DNA from: Crocinitomicaceae bacterium | Lineage (GTDB): Bacteria; Bacteroidota; Bacteroidia; Flavobacteriales_D; Crocinitomicaceae | Length of the DNA: 64,000 nucleotides | NCBI GenBank assembly: GCA_030727405.1 | Contig: JANRBR010000023.1 | Location: forward strand, 70,791-134,790 | Reading direction: 5' to 3' | Shown: positions 43,996 through 53,985 of the stretch, one piece after another | Numbering within the stretch: the stretch's first letter is position 1 | How the letters are laid out: each line of letters opens with the position of its first letter | Translations under genes and position numbers: made by a program | Notes under the pieces: generated by a model | Told to the model about the DNA's origin: nothing | Seen by the model: only the letters and a program-made list of their open reading frames with translations | Database searches by the model: none

Positions 43996-45792
43996 ATGAA
44001 TCACATTCGAAATTTTTGCATTATTGCACACATCGACCACGGTAAAAGCACCTTGGCAGATCGTTTATTACAAACTACAGGAACCATATCAGACCGAGAC
44101 ATGCAAGCGCAGGCCTTAGATGACATGGACCTAGAGCGTGAGCGTGGAATCACCATAAAAAGTCATGCCATTCAAATGAGTTACAAGTTTGAAGGAAAGG
44201 ACTATATTCTGAATTTAATTGATACTCCAGGACACGTAGACTTTTCATATGAAGTATCTCGTTCAATCGCTGCTTGTGAAGGGGCATTGTTAATCGTGGA
44301 TGCGTCGCAAGGAATAGAAGCGCAAACAATTTCCAACTTATACTTGGCTTTAGAACACGATTTGGAGATCATTCCCATTTTGAATAAAATGGACTTACCC
44401 GGAGCAATGCCGGAAGAAGTTTCTGATCAAATTGTGGAATTAATCGGCTGTGATTACGAAGACATTATCCAGGCATCAGGAAAAACTGGACTGGGAGTGG
44501 ATGCCATTTTAGCAGCAGTTGTGAACCGCGTTCCAGCTCCAAAAGGAGACGAATCTGCGCCGCTTCAAGCCATGATTTTTGACTCAGTTTTCAATCCATT
44601 TAGAGGAATTATTGCTTATTACCGAGTGAAAAATGGTGTCATGAAAAAAGGACAGAAAGTACGTTTTTTGAATACAGGACGCGATTACAATGCGGATGAA
44701 ATAGGCATCCTAAAAATGGACCTTTCACCTCGCAATGAAGTGAGGGCTGGAGATGTTGGATACATTATTTCTGGGATTAAGCAGGCGAATGAAGTAAAAG
44801 TCGGGGACACGATCACCGCATCCGAAAATCCATGTGAAGTAGCCATTAAAGGATTCGAAGATGTTAAGCCAATGGTATTTGCTGGTATTTATCCAGTAGA
44901 TACAGAAGATTATGAAGAATTGCGTTACTCCATGGAGAAATTGCAATTGAACGACTCTTCCTTGGTTTTTGAGCCGGAATCTTCCGCCGCTCTTGGATTT
45001 GGCTTCCGTTGTGGATTCTTAGGAATGCTGCACATGGAAATCATCCAGGAACGCTTGGAACGCGAATTTAACATGACGGTGATTACAACAGTACCCAATG
45101 TGTCCTACAAATCTTACATGAAGAAAGACCCTAATGAGGTATTGATTGTCAATAATCCATCTGAGTTACCTGATCCTTCAGGAATGGACCGCATCGAAGA
45201 ACCTTACATCAAAGCCCAAGTAATTACAAAGACAGAATATGTCGGAGCCATTATGACGTTGTGCATCGAGAAGCGCGGTGAATTACAAAACCAAGTTTAT
45301 TTGACCCAAGATCGTGTGGAGATTACGTTCGAAATGCCTTTGGCTGAGATTGTATTTGATTTTTATGACCGTTTGAAATCCGTTTCAAGAGGATATGCCT
45401 CGTTTGATTACCATCCAATCGGCTACAAAGAATCTGATTTGATTAAAATGGATTTGTTATTGAATGGAGAACAAGTAGATGCTTTGTCGGCGTTGGTTCA
45501 CCGCAGCAATGCATTTGATCTTGGAAAACGTATCTGTCTTAAATTGCGAGAATTAATTCCAAGACAACAATTTGAAATTCCGATTCAGGCAGCTATTGGA
45601 GCCAAAGTAATCGCTCGTGAAACCATCAAGGCCTTAAGAAAGGATGTAACAGCAAAATGTTATGGTGGAGACATTTCGCGTAAACGGAAATTATTAGAGA
45701 AACAAAAAGCCGGAAAAAAACGTATGCGTCAGGTAGGACGTGTAGAAGTGCCACAAGAGGCATTTTTGGCTGTATTGAAATTAAACGACTAA
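43996..45792 (+). CDS. lepA: Elongation factor 4 (back-translocating GTPase LepA)
   Basis: A 598-residue ribosomal GTPase. The G1 loop [10 protein letters not shown] is at residues 11-20, G2/G3 follow with ERERGITIK and DTPGHVDF, and G4 is ILNKMDLP. Beyond the GTPase part it has domain II, elongation-factor G-like domains and the LepA-specific C-terminal domain ([23 protein letters not shown] and GKKRMRQVG). Length is normal. The cytochrome b-like gene follows after 10 bases. Confidence 0.98.
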   Translation: MNHIRNFCIIAHIDHGKSTLADRLLQTTGTISDRDMQAQALDDMDLERERGITIKSHAIQMSYKFEGKDYILNLIDTPGHVDFSYEVSRSIAACEGALLIVDASQGIEAQTISNLYLALEHDLEIIPILNKMDLPGAMPEEVSDQIVELIGCDYEDIIQASGKTGLGVDAILAAVVNRVPAPKGDESAPLQAMIFDSVFNPFRGIIAYYRVKNGVMKKGQKVRFLNTGRDYNADEIGILKMDLSPRNEVRAGDVGYIISGIKQANEVKVGDTITASENPCEVAIKGFEDVKPMVFAGIYPVDTEDYEELRYSMEKLQLNDSSLVFEPESSAALGFGFRCGFLGMLHMEIIQERLEREFNMTVITTVPNVSYKSYMKKDPNEVLIVNNPSELPDPSGMDRIEEPYIKAQVITKTEYVGAIMTLCIEKRGELQNQVYLTQDRVEITFEMPLAEIVFDFYDRLKSVSRGYASFDYHPIGYKESDLIKMDLLLNGEQVDALSALVHRSNAFDLGKRICLKLRELIPRQQFEIPIQAAIGAKVIARETIKALRKDVTAKCYGGDISRKRKLLEKQKAGKKRMRQVGRVEVPQEAFLAVLKLND

Positions 45793-45802
45793 ATCTAAAC
45801 TC

Positions 45803-46237
45803 ATGAATTCTATTTTAACTCATGCTCATTCTGGCTTACGTTGGGTAGCCATTATTTTATTGCTTTTAGCGATTGTGAATGCATTTACTGCTAAAACCTA
45901 TGAAAAGAAACACAAAATGATCAATCTTTTTGTGTTGATCACCATGCATACTCAATTACTCATTGGGTTAGTGCAGTATTTCTTTACCTCTGCGAAGACC
46001 AATTTTACTTCAGGATGGATGAAAATAGAAATGTTCCGTTTTTATGGAATGGAGCATTTATTGGGAATGTTGATTGCTATTGTGTTGATCACAGTGGGAT
46101 ACAGCAAATCTAAAAGAGGAGCTACAGATGCCGAAAAATTTAAATCAATCAAAGTATTTTACCTTATTGGTTTCATCTTGATTTTAGCTTCTATTCCTTG
46201 GCCATTCAGAACTGCACTAGGGGGATCATGGTTCTAA
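45803..46237 (+). CDS. Small cytochrome b-like membrane protein
   Basis: A 144-residue protein with four membrane helices. His7 and His9 (THAHSGLRW) at the first helix, His50 in ITMHTQLLIG, and His89 in GMEHLLGM are candidate haem ligands. The pattern fits a Bacteroidota family labelled as cytochrome b, whose role in electron transfer is not characterised. The next gene, a lipoprotein cytochrome c, begins inside its last codons (10-base overlap), suggesting that both work together. Confidence 0.65.
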   Translation: MNSILTHAHSGLRWVAIILLLLAIVNAFTAKTYEKKHKMINLFVLITMHTQLLIGLVQYFFTSAKTNFTSGWMKIEMFRFYGMEHLLGMLIAIVLITVGYSKSKRGATDAEKFKSIKVFYLIGFILILASIPWPFRTALGGSWF

Positions 46238-46563
46238 CACGTATTCTAATTGGGTTATTGATTTTAGGATTATCATCCTGTGGAAACACCAATTCTTCCA
46301 AAGGGGATGAAGTTTTACCCAGCGAATCACCGGCAGAAAAAGGCGCTTCTTTGTACACCCTGAATTGCGCAAGTTGTCATGGTGAGGATGGTAAATTGGG
46401 TCTGTCAGGCGCAAAAGATTTGTCTGAATCAAAATTAAAAGACCCTCAGATAAAAACGATTTTACAAAAAGGTAAAAATGCCATGCCTCCGATGTCCTCT
46501 ATTTTAGAAACAGAAGAAAACATGGAAGTGGTCATTCAACATATTAAAACACTCAGAAAATAA
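46228..46563 (+). CDS. Cytochrome c lipoprotein
   Basis: A 111-residue class I-type cytochrome c. The signal is lipoprotein-like (LIGLLILGLSSC, so Cys17 would be lipidated). The haem motif is CASCH near residue 46, and the sixth-ligand Met lies in the later NAMPPMSS segment. The frame is open further back to 46198, but the ATG at 46228 gives the lipoprotein signal directly. It overlaps the cytochrome b-like gene by 10 bases and ends one base into the hflX start (TAATG). Confidence 0.85.
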   Translation: MVLTRILIGLLILGLSSCGNTNSSKGDEVLPSESPAEKGASLYTLNCASCHGEDGKLGLSGAKDLSESKLKDPQIKTILQKGKNAMPPMSSILETEENMEVVIQHIKTLRK

Positions 46564-47753
46564 TGCAAGAAGGCCATGTAACCGTTGATGCAGTCGAAGA
46601 ATCTTGCGTATTGGTTGGTGTAATCACATCGGAAATTGATGAGACAATTGCCCATGAACATTTGGATGAACTTGAATTTCTAGCGGAGACAGCAGGTGCA
46701 ATTACGCACACGAAATTCTTTCAAAAATTACCTTATCCAAATCCAAGAACGTATGTAGGATCTGGGAAATTGGAGGAGATTAAACAATTCATGAAGGCGA
46801 TGGACATCGATATGGTCATCTTTGATGATGAGCTTTCACCTTCGCAATTAAGAAACATTGAACGTGAATTGGAATGCAAAGTACTTGACCGCACCATTCT
46901 TATTTTGGATATTTTCGCAAGCCGAGCTCGAACGTTTCATGCAAAAACCCAAGTGGAATTAGCCCAGCTTCAGTATATGCTTCCTCGTTTGACACGCATG
47001 TGGACGCACTTAGAACGTCAAAAAGGGGGAATTGGACTTCGTGGTCCAGGGGAATCTCAGATCGAAACAGACCGTCGAATCATTCAAATGCGTATTTCCT
47101 TGATGAAGGAAAGATTGAAAGAGATTGACAAACAAATGACTGTTCAGCGCAGCAATCGAGGTCAATTGGTTCGTGTTGCATTAGTAGGTTATACAAATGT
47201 AGGTAAAAGCACCCTGATGAATTTGTTGTCCAAGTCAGATGTTTTTGCTGAGAACAAGTTGTTTGCTACACTCGATACCACGGTTCGAAAAGTGGTGATT
47301 GAAAATATGCCGATGTTATTAACGGATACAGTAGGATTTATCCGAAAGCTTCCTCAACAGTTGATGGAGTCATTCAAATCGACTTTAGATGAGGTTCGCG
47401 AGGCTGACTTATTGGTTCATGTCCTGGATATCTCACACCCAAATTTCGAAGACCATTTCAATGTGGTCAATGAAACATTAAACGAAATAGATAAAACGGA
47501 AAAACCAACAATTGTTGTATTCAATAAGATTGATGCTTATCAGCCTGCATTGAATGAATTAAATGAGGAAGAGGAGGATGTTACCTCATTGGAATCATTG
47601 AAAAAATCATGGATGGCAAAAATGAATAAAACGAAATGTGTGTTCATTTCTGCACAGGACAAGGAAAATGTAGATGAACTAAAAGAAATCCTTTACGAAG
47701 AAGTAAAAGCCATTTTCAAAGTTCGCTATCCTTACAACAACTTCCTTTATTAG
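46563..47753 (+). CDS. hflX: Ribosome-associated GTPase HflX
   Basis: A 396-residue GTPase that splits stalled or stressed ribosomes. The N-terminal HflX domain contains NPRTYVGSGKLEEIKQF and FDDELSPSQLRNIE, followed by GGIGLRGPGESQIETDRR. The GTP-binding part has GYTNVGKST (G1), DTVGFI (G3) and VFNKIDA (G4). An acidic stretch (NEEEEDVTSLES) near residue 340 is an insertion common in this phylum. The gene overlaps the cytochrome c gene by one base and rnr tail-to-tail by four. Confidence 0.95.
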   Translation: MQEGHVTVDAVEESCVLVGVITSEIDETIAHEHLDELEFLAETAGAITHTKFFQKLPYPNPRTYVGSGKLEEIKQFMKAMDIDMVIFDDELSPSQLRNIERELECKVLDRTILILDIFASRARTFHAKTQVELAQLQYMLPRLTRMWTHLERQKGGIGLRGPGESQIETDRRIIQMRISLMKERLKEIDKQMTVQRSNRGQLVRVALVGYTNVGKSTLMNLLSKSDVFAENKLFATLDTTVRKVVIENMPMLLTDTVGFIRKLPQQLMESFKSTLDEVREADLLVHVLDISHPNFEDHFNVVNETLNEIDKTEKPTIVVFNKIDAYQPALNELNEEEEDVTSLESLKKSWMAKMNKTKCVFISAQDKENVDELKEILYEEVKAIFKVRYPYNNFLY

Positions 47754-49891
47754 TCTGTGACTAATTCAAGGTCGATTTGCCTTTTTTTCGGATTAACTTT
47801 TGCAATTTTCACCAAGACTTTATCCCCAAAATTGTATGCTTTTTTATATCGAGCACCGGTGATTTTAAAATTCTCCTGATCAAAATAATAACGATCTCCT
47901 GGTATTTCTGACATCGGCACCATTCCCTCACAATGATTTTCATCCATGCGAACGAACATGCCATGCTCGGCAATTCCGGATATGGTTCCTTCGAACACTT
48001 CACCCATGTGATCCATGACAAACAAGGTTTGAAAGTATTTTGTAGACTCTCGCTCTGCTTCTGCAGCTTTCCGTTCATTTTTAGAAATACGGGTACAAAT
48101 CGCTTTTAATTCACCTCCATATCGGTGTTGTTTACTTGTTAATTCCTCTTGTAAAATGCGGTGAACCACTAAATCTGCATACCGGCGAATAGGCGAAGTA
48201 AAATGGCTATAATATTTAAAAGCCAAGCCATAGTGGCCGATGTTTTCTGTCTCGTAAGAAGCTTTCGCCATGGAGCGAATGGCCATGGATTGAACGAGTG
48301 AAAATTCATTTTCTTCCCTGATTTCTTCGAACAGCGCATTTAAATTCTTGGCAATTGATTGCGTATCGTGTAAATCAATTTTATGTCCAAATTTTTCAAT
48401 GAACACAGCAAACACATCCATTTTTCCTGGATCCGGAGAATCATGAACGCGGTAGATCATCGGTATAGGATCTTTACCTTTTATTGGTTTGGATAAGAAT
48501 GTAGCCACTTTCCGATTCGCGAGCAACATGAACTCTTCAATTAATTTATGTGCATCTTTCGAGGTTTTTATGACCACTTCAGAAGGATTACCTGTATCGT
48601 TTAATCGAAAGCGCATTTCTTCAGACTCGATGCTGAGTGCGCCGTCCTTCATCCGTTGTTTTCTAAGTATGTGTGCAACCTTGTTTAGTTTACGTATAAC
48701 CTCCTGGTGTTCGCCCTCATTACCTTCAATGATTTCTTGTGCTTCTTCGTATGTAAAGCGACGATCGGAATGAATGACACCTTTACCATACCATTCTTTG
48801 TATACTTTTCCTTTATCATCCATTTCGAATACTGCAGAGAAGGTATATTTATCTTCATTCGGGCGCAGTGAGCAAGCGATATTGGATAGTTGTTCAGGGA
48901 GCATTGGGATAACTCGATCCACTAAATAAACAGAGTTTGATCGCAACAACGCCTCTGCATCCATCGCAGTACCTGGACGAACGTAATGACTGACGTCTGC
49001 AATATGAACACCAAGTTCGTAGTTTCCATTTTCTAAAACTTCGTAGGATATGGCATCGTCGAAATCGCGTGCATCAAATGGATCAATGGTGAATGTTAAA
49101 GTAGGACGAAAGTCCCTTCTTAGAACAATTTCTTTCTCATCTAATTCAACCGGAACGCGTTCCGCTTCCTCTAAAACAGCCTCAGGAAAAACGGGATTGA
49201 TTCCTTGATTATAGAGAATGGAAAGCATTTCAGTGTCGTTGCTGCCAGGCATTCCTAGTACCGCAACAACTTCTCCGTAAGGCATCTCTGCCGTTTTTGG
49301 CCAAACCGTAATTTTAACTAAAGCCTTTTCTCCGTTTCGAGCACCATTTAAATGTTCTTTGGCCACCCTTATTTCGATTCCACTTCGGTTATTATCTGGA
49401 ATTAGTAAGGCACCTTTTTCTCCTAGTTTTATGGTTCCTACAAACTGAACACGTTCTCTTTCTTTGATTTCCACGACTGCTCCTTCATCGCGATTCGGTC
49501 CCGATTTAAAAACGCGGACTTTCACTCGGTCACCATTTAATGCTTGTCCAATGTTTGGTGGGGCAATAAAAACATCCTTCTCTTTTCCTTCTACCACAAC
49601 AAATCCAGCACCGCGTTGCGTTAATTGGATAATTCCCTCAACCAAATTGGTTTCTTTGCTTGAAATAAACGTAAAATGGTTGATGCGTTTAATGGCATTT
49701 CGAGAAGCAAGCGTGTTTAAACCTTCGAAAACCACTTGTCTACTCATGGGGTCTCGCGCTTCAACAATCGCACAAATTTGCTGATGACTTAATTCTATGC
49801 CAGGATTTTTTTCAAATACTCGGATTAATATCGTTTGAATACCTGATTTCTTTTTTCCTGAAGATGGTGTTGAATACCTTTTTTTGGACAT
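47750..49891 (-). CDS. rnr: Ribonuclease R
   Basis: A 713-residue RNB-family 3'-5' exoribonuclease that degrades structured RNA. Two cold-shock domains occupy residues about 60-230 (RGAGFVVVEGKEKDVFI). The RNB catalytic core has FTIDPFDARDFDDAISYEV with the four-Asp site, and HIADVSHYVRPG. The C-terminal S1 domain starts near GTISGIAEHGMFVRM and ends with a short basic tail. Length is normal. It ends convergently with hflX, sharing four bases. Confidence 0.96.
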   Translation of the reverse strand: MSKKRYSTPSSGKKKSGIQTILIRVFEKNPGIELSHQQICAIVEARDPMSRQVVFEGLNTLASRNAIKRINHFTFISSKETNLVEGIIQLTQRGAGFVVVEGKEKDVFIAPPNIGQALNGDRVKVRVFKSGPNRDEGAVVEIKERERVQFVGTIKLGEKGALLIPDNNRSGIEIRVAKEHLNGARNGEKALVKITVWPKTAEMPYGEVVAVLGMPGSNDTEMLSILYNQGINPVFPEAVLEEAERVPVELDEKEIVLRRDFRPTLTFTIDPFDARDFDDAISYEVLENGNYELGVHIADVSHYVRPGTAMDAEALLRSNSVYLVDRVIPMLPEQLSNIACSLRPNEDKYTFSAVFEMDDKGKVYKEWYGKGVIHSDRRFTYEEAQEIIEGNEGEHQEVIRKLNKVAHILRKQRMKDGALSIESEEMRFRLNDTGNPSEVVIKTSKDAHKLIEEFMLLANRKVATFLSKPIKGKDPIPMIYRVHDSPDPGKMDVFAVFIEKFGHKIDLHDTQSIAKNLNALFEEIREENEFSLVQSMAIRSMAKASYETENIGHYGLAFKYYSHFTSPIRRYADLVVHRILQEELTSKQHRYGGELKAICTRISKNERKAAEAERESTKYFQTLFVMDHMGEVFEGTISGIAEHGMFVRMDENHCEGMVPMSEIPGDRYYFDQENFKITGARYKKAYNFGDKVLVKIAKVNPKKRQIDLELVTD

Positions 49892-49950
49892 AGTACGAAA
49901 TTAGACATTAATCTTGTCTCGAACCTCCGAAAACTGCTGAAAGAGTGGAA

Positions 49951-50703
49951 TTAGTGTCGAACCACTAATTTTTTTGTAATGGTTTTCCCGCTTGATGCTT
50001 CAAATACAAGGAAATAAACTCCGTTGTTAAAGTCACCTACGTTGAGTTTTTTGCTACCATTGATGACTTCTTTCATGATAACATTTCCAAGCGCATCCAA
50101 CATTTTGAATGATGATTGATCCATTCCAGCTAACTGTATGGAAACGAATTCAGAAGTTGGGTTTGGAGAAATAGTCACACCTACTTCTTCTTTTATGGGT
50201 TTAACAGCTGCAACATAGTCAACAACCACATCAACAGAATCATTGTATGCGAAGCCATTTGTTGAAATATAATAACGGTAATGTGCTGTGCCGTATATAC
50301 CATCTGCTGGATCAATCGATACCTTCATTTTACCGTATTCTCCGTCGTTAATTGTAAACAGGACGCTTTGAGTTCCCGGTGTTGTCCATGGATTTGTATT
50401 CATTTGTCCTGAAGTAAAACATGTTCCACCAAAAGGATCGGTTGCATGTCCCCAACACAATCCGTCTGTCCAACCAGCAGGAGCATCGAGGCGCAAGCGA
50501 GTTATTCTCCAATTTCGAGGAAATCCTGTATGATTTTCGACATTCAAGGGCACATCAAATGATGCGTTTGAAGGAGCAACAACATTGTATGTCGTACCAG
50601 ATAAATCAGTAGTTTGTCCATCCAAGTGGATCATAATCCCATCTTGAGCGTAAGTAAAAGCACTTAAGCATAGGGCAATGGAGAGAAATAAGGACTTTTT
50701 CAT
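49951..50703 (-). CDS. Secreted protein with T9SS type A sorting domain
   Basis: A 250-residue exported protein. The signal peptide ends at TYAQ. The body is a beta-sandwich-like domain (residues 25-170) with no recognised catalytic motif. The final 80 residues are a T9SS sorting domain: VGVTISPNPTSEFVSIQLAG, LDALGNVIMKEV, then NGVYFLVFEASSGKTITKKLVV. It is expected on the cell surface. A perfect-spacing promoter lies just upstream on the minus strand, so the gene is transcribed alone. Confidence 0.85.
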   Translation of the reverse strand: MKKSLFLSIALCLSAFTYAQDGIMIHLDGQTTDLSGTTYNVVAPSNASFDVPLNVENHTGFPRNWRITRLRLDAPAGWTDGLCWGHATDPFGGTCFTSGQMNTNPWTTPGTQSVLFTINDGEYGKMKVSIDPADGIYGTAHYRYYISTNGFAYNDSVDVVVDYVAAVKPIKEEVGVTISPNPTSEFVSIQLAGMDQSSFKMLDALGNVIMKEVINGSKKLNVGDFNNGVYFLVFEASSGKTITKKLVVRH

Positions 50704-50719
50704 GGAACATCAATTTGTT

Positions 50720-50750
50720 CAAAAATAAAGAAAAAACACGAATATTCAAA
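50720..50750 (-). promoter_or_regulatory. Consensus Bacteroidota promoter (TTTG-N19-TATTTTTG, minus strand)
   Basis: On the minus strand, TTTG (plus 50747-50750) and TATTTTTG (plus 50720-50727) are 19 bases apart. The start would be near 50714, just before the ATG at 50703. Confidence 0.8.
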
Positions 50751-50784
50751 ATAATGTAAAGTTTTTCAGGTCTCCGTTTTTTTA

Positions 50785-50792
50785 TACCTTTG
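50785..50792 (+). promoter_or_regulatory. Candidate -7 element (TACCTTTG) for the TlpA-DUF6029-Omp28 operon
   Basis: TACCTTTG matches TAnnTTTG, with a TTTT in place of TTTG at the ideal distance. It contains the ATG at 50790, so translation should begin at the later ATG at 50835. Confidence 0.55.
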
Positions 50793-50834
50793 AGTTCGGC
50801 AAGGTTTTTGAAAGAACCAGACAAAAAACATGAT

Positions 50835-51350
50835 ATGAAAACTATTTTTACGCTTGCGGTTGTACTATTTACGAGCTTTATCGCCTCTTCTCAGGATGTG
50901 TCTACAAATGAAGAAGAATTAAAGAAATTGCCTTCGGTTAGTTTAAAGGATATGAATGGTAAATCAGTGAACACCTCATCTTTGGGTCTCGATGGACCCA
51001 TCATTGTGAGTTTTTGGGCGACTTGGTGCGCTCCTTGTAAAAAAGAATTAAATACGATCCATGATTTGTATGAAGATTGGCAAGAAGAGACTGGGGTTAC
51101 CTTGGTTGCTGTTTCCATTGATGATGAAAAAACGAAAAGTCAAGTTCCCGTTTATGTGAATGGAAAGGCATGGGAGTACATGGTTTTGATGGATCCTAAT
51201 GGAGACTTCAAGCGCGCCATGGGCGTGAATAACGTTCCGCATACATTTTTAATTGATCGCGATGGAAACATTGTATATTCGCACAACAACTATGCGCCAG
51301 GTGATGAAGAAAAATTATACAAAGAACTTCTTCAGTTGAGCGCAAAATAA
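50835..51350 (+). CDS. TlpA-type periplasmic thioredoxin
   Basis: A 171-residue exported thioredoxin-fold protein. The signal peptide ends near IASSQ. The active site is Cys65-Ala-Pro-Cys68 in WATWCAPCKKE, and NVPHTFLIDRDG carries the cis-Pro. The frame extends back to 50790, but the promoter there excludes that start. It leads an operon with a DUF6029 protein (five-base gap) and an Omp28-type lipoprotein that itself has a CxxC motif, so it may act as its redox partner. Confidence 0.88.
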   Translation: MKTIFTLAVVLFTSFIASSQDVSTNEEELKKLPSVSLKDMNGKSVNTSSLGLDGPIIVSFWATWCAPCKKELNTIHDLYEDWQEETGVTLVAVSIDDEKTKSQVPVYVNGKAWEYMVLMDPNGDFKRAMGVNNVPHTFLIDRDGNIVYSHNNYAPGDEEKLYKELLQLSAK

Positions 51351-51355
51351 TTGAA

Positions 51356-53020
51356 ATGAAACGAATACTTCTCGCATCTGTAGCAACCATTTTTTGGTTT
51401 ACAAGTTTTTCTCAAGGGACACTCACTGGAAACATAGAGAGCACCTTTCAATATTTGAATGCTGATTCCATCATTGATGCGAAACAACCTGCGGAGAAAG
51501 GGTTGCTAAATTCGTACATGAACGTTTTTTATACGCAAGGGAATTTTAAAGCGGGAATGAGACTGGAGTCTTATCTGCCGAGAATTCAAGGGTACCCAAA
51601 TCGTTTTGATGGAACAGGAATTGGCATGCGCTACATCGGTTATTCCAATGGATTTGTGGAAGCAACGTTAGGTTCATTTTACGAGCAATTTGGCACGGGA
51701 TTAGCATTTAGAGCATATGAGGACAGAGCCTTAGGTTATGACAACATGATGGATGGCGCACGGATCATTGTTCGTCCAAAAAATGGAATAGTGATTAAAG
51801 GTGTTTACGGTTACCAACGCTTGTCTTTTCAAGGTGGAGCAATTGTACATGGTGATGGAATTGTTCGAGGAATAGATGGAGAAATTCATTTAAACGAGGG
51901 ATTCAAGAAAATGAAGGAATTTCCGCTAGATGTTGTTTTAGGTGCATCCTTTGTAAGTAAGTACCAAGAAGACAACAACCCAGATTTAATTCTACCCCAA
52001 AACGTAGCAACCTACGGTGGACGCGTAAAATTACGTTACAAAAACTTTTATGGAGATGTGGAATACGTTCAAAAGGAACAGGATCCATCGAGTGACAATA
52101 ATTACATCTATAATTTCGGTCATGCCTCAGTTTTTAATGTGAGTTATACACGAAAAGGACTCGGAATTTTGGTGTCGGGAAAATCTGTTGACAACATGAG
52201 TTATCGTTCGGACCGTACCAAAGACTTACAAGATGTTTTCATCAATTATTTGCCTTCATTAAACAAAACACATACTTATAATTTGGTGGCGACATTATAT
52301 CCATATGCAACACAACCTTTAGGTGAAGTGGCTTATCAAACGGATGTATTGTATACATTTAAAAAAGGAACGAAACTAGGAGGGAAATACGGAACCACCA
52401 TTGGCGGGAATTTCTCGACAACCTATCGACCTCAACAAAGTACAGCAGGCATCAATGCATTGGACTCTACTGGAGTAACTTATGTTTGTCGACCATTTCA
52501 AGCCAGTGACAGCATGTATTGGCAGGACATCAATTTCAACATCACAAAAAAATTCACCAAGAAATTCAGCACCATACTTAGTTTTTATTCCATTAAAATC
52601 AACAATGATGTTGTTAAGATCTCCAATGATGCAAGTGGCATCATTCACGCCAATATCGGTGTAGGGGAATTTTCCTACAAGTTCAATAGCAAGCATTCCT
52701 TGCGCACAGAAATACAAGGATTATTCGTTCAAAAAGAAGCGGGAGAAATCAAAGACAAAGGAAATTGGGCAACCTTATTGTTGGAATATTCCATCTCACC
52801 TGGTTGGTTTTTTAGTTTCATGAACCAATACAATTATGGTCATCCAGACCCGAGTAAACGCGTGCATTATCCTATTATTACTTGCGGGTACATTCGCGAT
52901 GCTACTCGCATTACCGTTTCCTATGGACGACAACGCGCAGGATTGTTTTGTGTAGGTGGCGTTTGTCGCTTTGTACCAGCATCTAACGGCTTAACACTGA
53001 GCTTCACTCAAAGTTTTTAA
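51356..53020 (+). CDS. DUF6029-like outer membrane beta-barrel candidate
   Basis: A 554-residue exported protein. The signal peptide ends near SFSQG. The rest alternates hydrophobic and polar residues through many short strands, rich in aromatic residues at the ends (YMNVFYTQGNFKAG, GFVEATLGSFYEQFG, WATLLLEYSISPGWFFSF, LTLSFTQSF). The last residue is Phe, as in outer membrane porins. The pattern matches a Bacteroidota family listed as DUF6029, of unknown function. It sits between the TlpA gene and the Omp28-like gene in a compact operon (2-5 base gaps). Confidence 0.72.
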   Translation: MKRILLASVATIFWFTSFSQGTLTGNIESTFQYLNADSIIDAKQPAEKGLLNSYMNVFYTQGNFKAGMRLESYLPRIQGYPNRFDGTGIGMRYIGYSNGFVEATLGSFYEQFGTGLAFRAYEDRALGYDNMMDGARIIVRPKNGIVIKGVYGYQRLSFQGGAIVHGDGIVRGIDGEIHLNEGFKKMKEFPLDVVLGASFVSKYQEDNNPDLILPQNVATYGGRVKLRYKNFYGDVEYVQKEQDPSSDNNYIYNFGHASVFNVSYTRKGLGILVSGKSVDNMSYRSDRTKDLQDVFINYLPSLNKTHTYNLVATLYPYATQPLGEVAYQTDVLYTFKKGTKLGGKYGTTIGGNFSTTYRPQQSTAGINALDSTGVTYVCRPFQASDSMYWQDINFNITKKFTKKFSTILSFYSIKINNDVVKISNDASGIIHANIGVGEFSYKFNSKHSLRTEIQGLFVQKEAGEIKDKGNWATLLLEYSISPGWFFSFMNQYNYGHPDPSKRVHYPIITCGYIRDATRITVSYGRQRAGLFCVGGVCRFVPASNGLTLSFTQSF

Positions 53021-53022
53021 GT

Positions 53023-53964
53023 ATGAAAAATTACGTTCTTCTTTTTTTGACGGTTGGAACTTTGTTTCTTTTCAATTCCTGTGACCGGATTTCCAACCCA
53101 TATCCACCACAAGCATCGCTTGAATTGGATACGACATTGTACCCCGGAAATTGGTCCGATTATGTAGCAAATGAGTGGCCAACTTTTACAGCAAACACCA
53201 ATGTGAATCGAAACATTCTGATCGAAGATTATACGGGACATAAATGTATTTTTTGTCCTGCAGCAGCTGATTTAGCACATAGCCTAGAAACAAGTCACGA
53301 TGGCAGAATATTTATTTCTTCCATGCATGTTGGCCCACTTGGAATAGGCGATTTTCAAACCATTGAATTACCAGATTACCCAATCGATTTCACCAACCCA
53401 AATGGGATTGAAATTGGAACGTATTTTGGCACAAATGATGGTGGATTCAGTGGGAACCCTAGAGGGACCATTAACCGCTTTACATTTGGAGGAAACATCT
53501 TCCAAAATCCCAATGCTTGGTCAGGAATGGTGAACACGATGTTGAGTGAAAACACCCTTAAAGTAAATATGCAGTCAGCGTTAAATTATTATCCAGAAAC
53601 GCATGGAGCATTTTTGCATGTTGAAGCGGAAAAATTGGATCCAACACTCACGAATGAACTAGGGATTGTTGCCTATATTTTGGAGGATTCGTTGGTTGGT
53701 GACCAAAAAATGAATGATAATTCTCACAACCAAAACTACATTCATCGAGACATTCACCGAGGAAATTTGAATGGACAAGCTTTTGGTCGTGTGCTAGGGC
53801 CGAATGATTTTCAAAACGGCAAGTATTACGTGAATTACAGTTTTGTTGTTCCAAATCAATTAGACAATTCATACAATGCTGAAAACATGCATGTTTTAAT
53901 TTATGTTTATGACCGTACAACTTGGGAAATCTACCAGGTGATTCGTCAAAACATCATCCCATAA
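53023..53964 (+). CDS. Omp28-related lipoprotein with CxxC motif
   Basis: A 313-residue lipoprotein: signal ending at LFNSC, with Cys20 lipidated. The mature part is an Omp28-family thioredoxin-like fold with EDYTGHKCIFCP, where Cys75 and Cys78 form a CxxC pair. Omp28 proteins are surface lipoproteins first known from Porphyromonas. With TlpA and DUF6029 just upstream the gene appears to form a conserved set, perhaps for redox control of an outer membrane partner. That role is inferred. Confidence 0.82.
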   Translation: MKNYVLLFLTVGTLFLFNSCDRISNPYPPQASLELDTTLYPGNWSDYVANEWPTFTANTNVNRNILIEDYTGHKCIFCPAAADLAHSLETSHDGRIFISSMHVGPLGIGDFQTIELPDYPIDFTNPNGIEIGTYFGTNDGGFSGNPRGTINRFTFGGNIFQNPNAWSGMVNTMLSENTLKVNMQSALNYYPETHGAFLHVEAEKLDPTLTNELGIVAYILEDSLVGDQKMNDNSHNQNYIHRDIHRGNLNGQAFGRVLGPNDFQNGKYYVNYSFVVPNQLDNSYNAENMHVLIYVYDRTTWEIYQVIRQNIIP

Positions 53965-53985
53965 GAAATCATTCTTTCCAAAACG

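Noticed and set aside
49464..49784. 106-codon plus-strand open frame inside rnr
   Set aside because: Antisense shadow of the conserved cold-shock domains of ribonuclease R.
52376..52717. 113-codon minus-strand open frame inside the DUF6029 gene
   Set aside because: Antisense shadow of a coherent exported beta-barrel reading frame.
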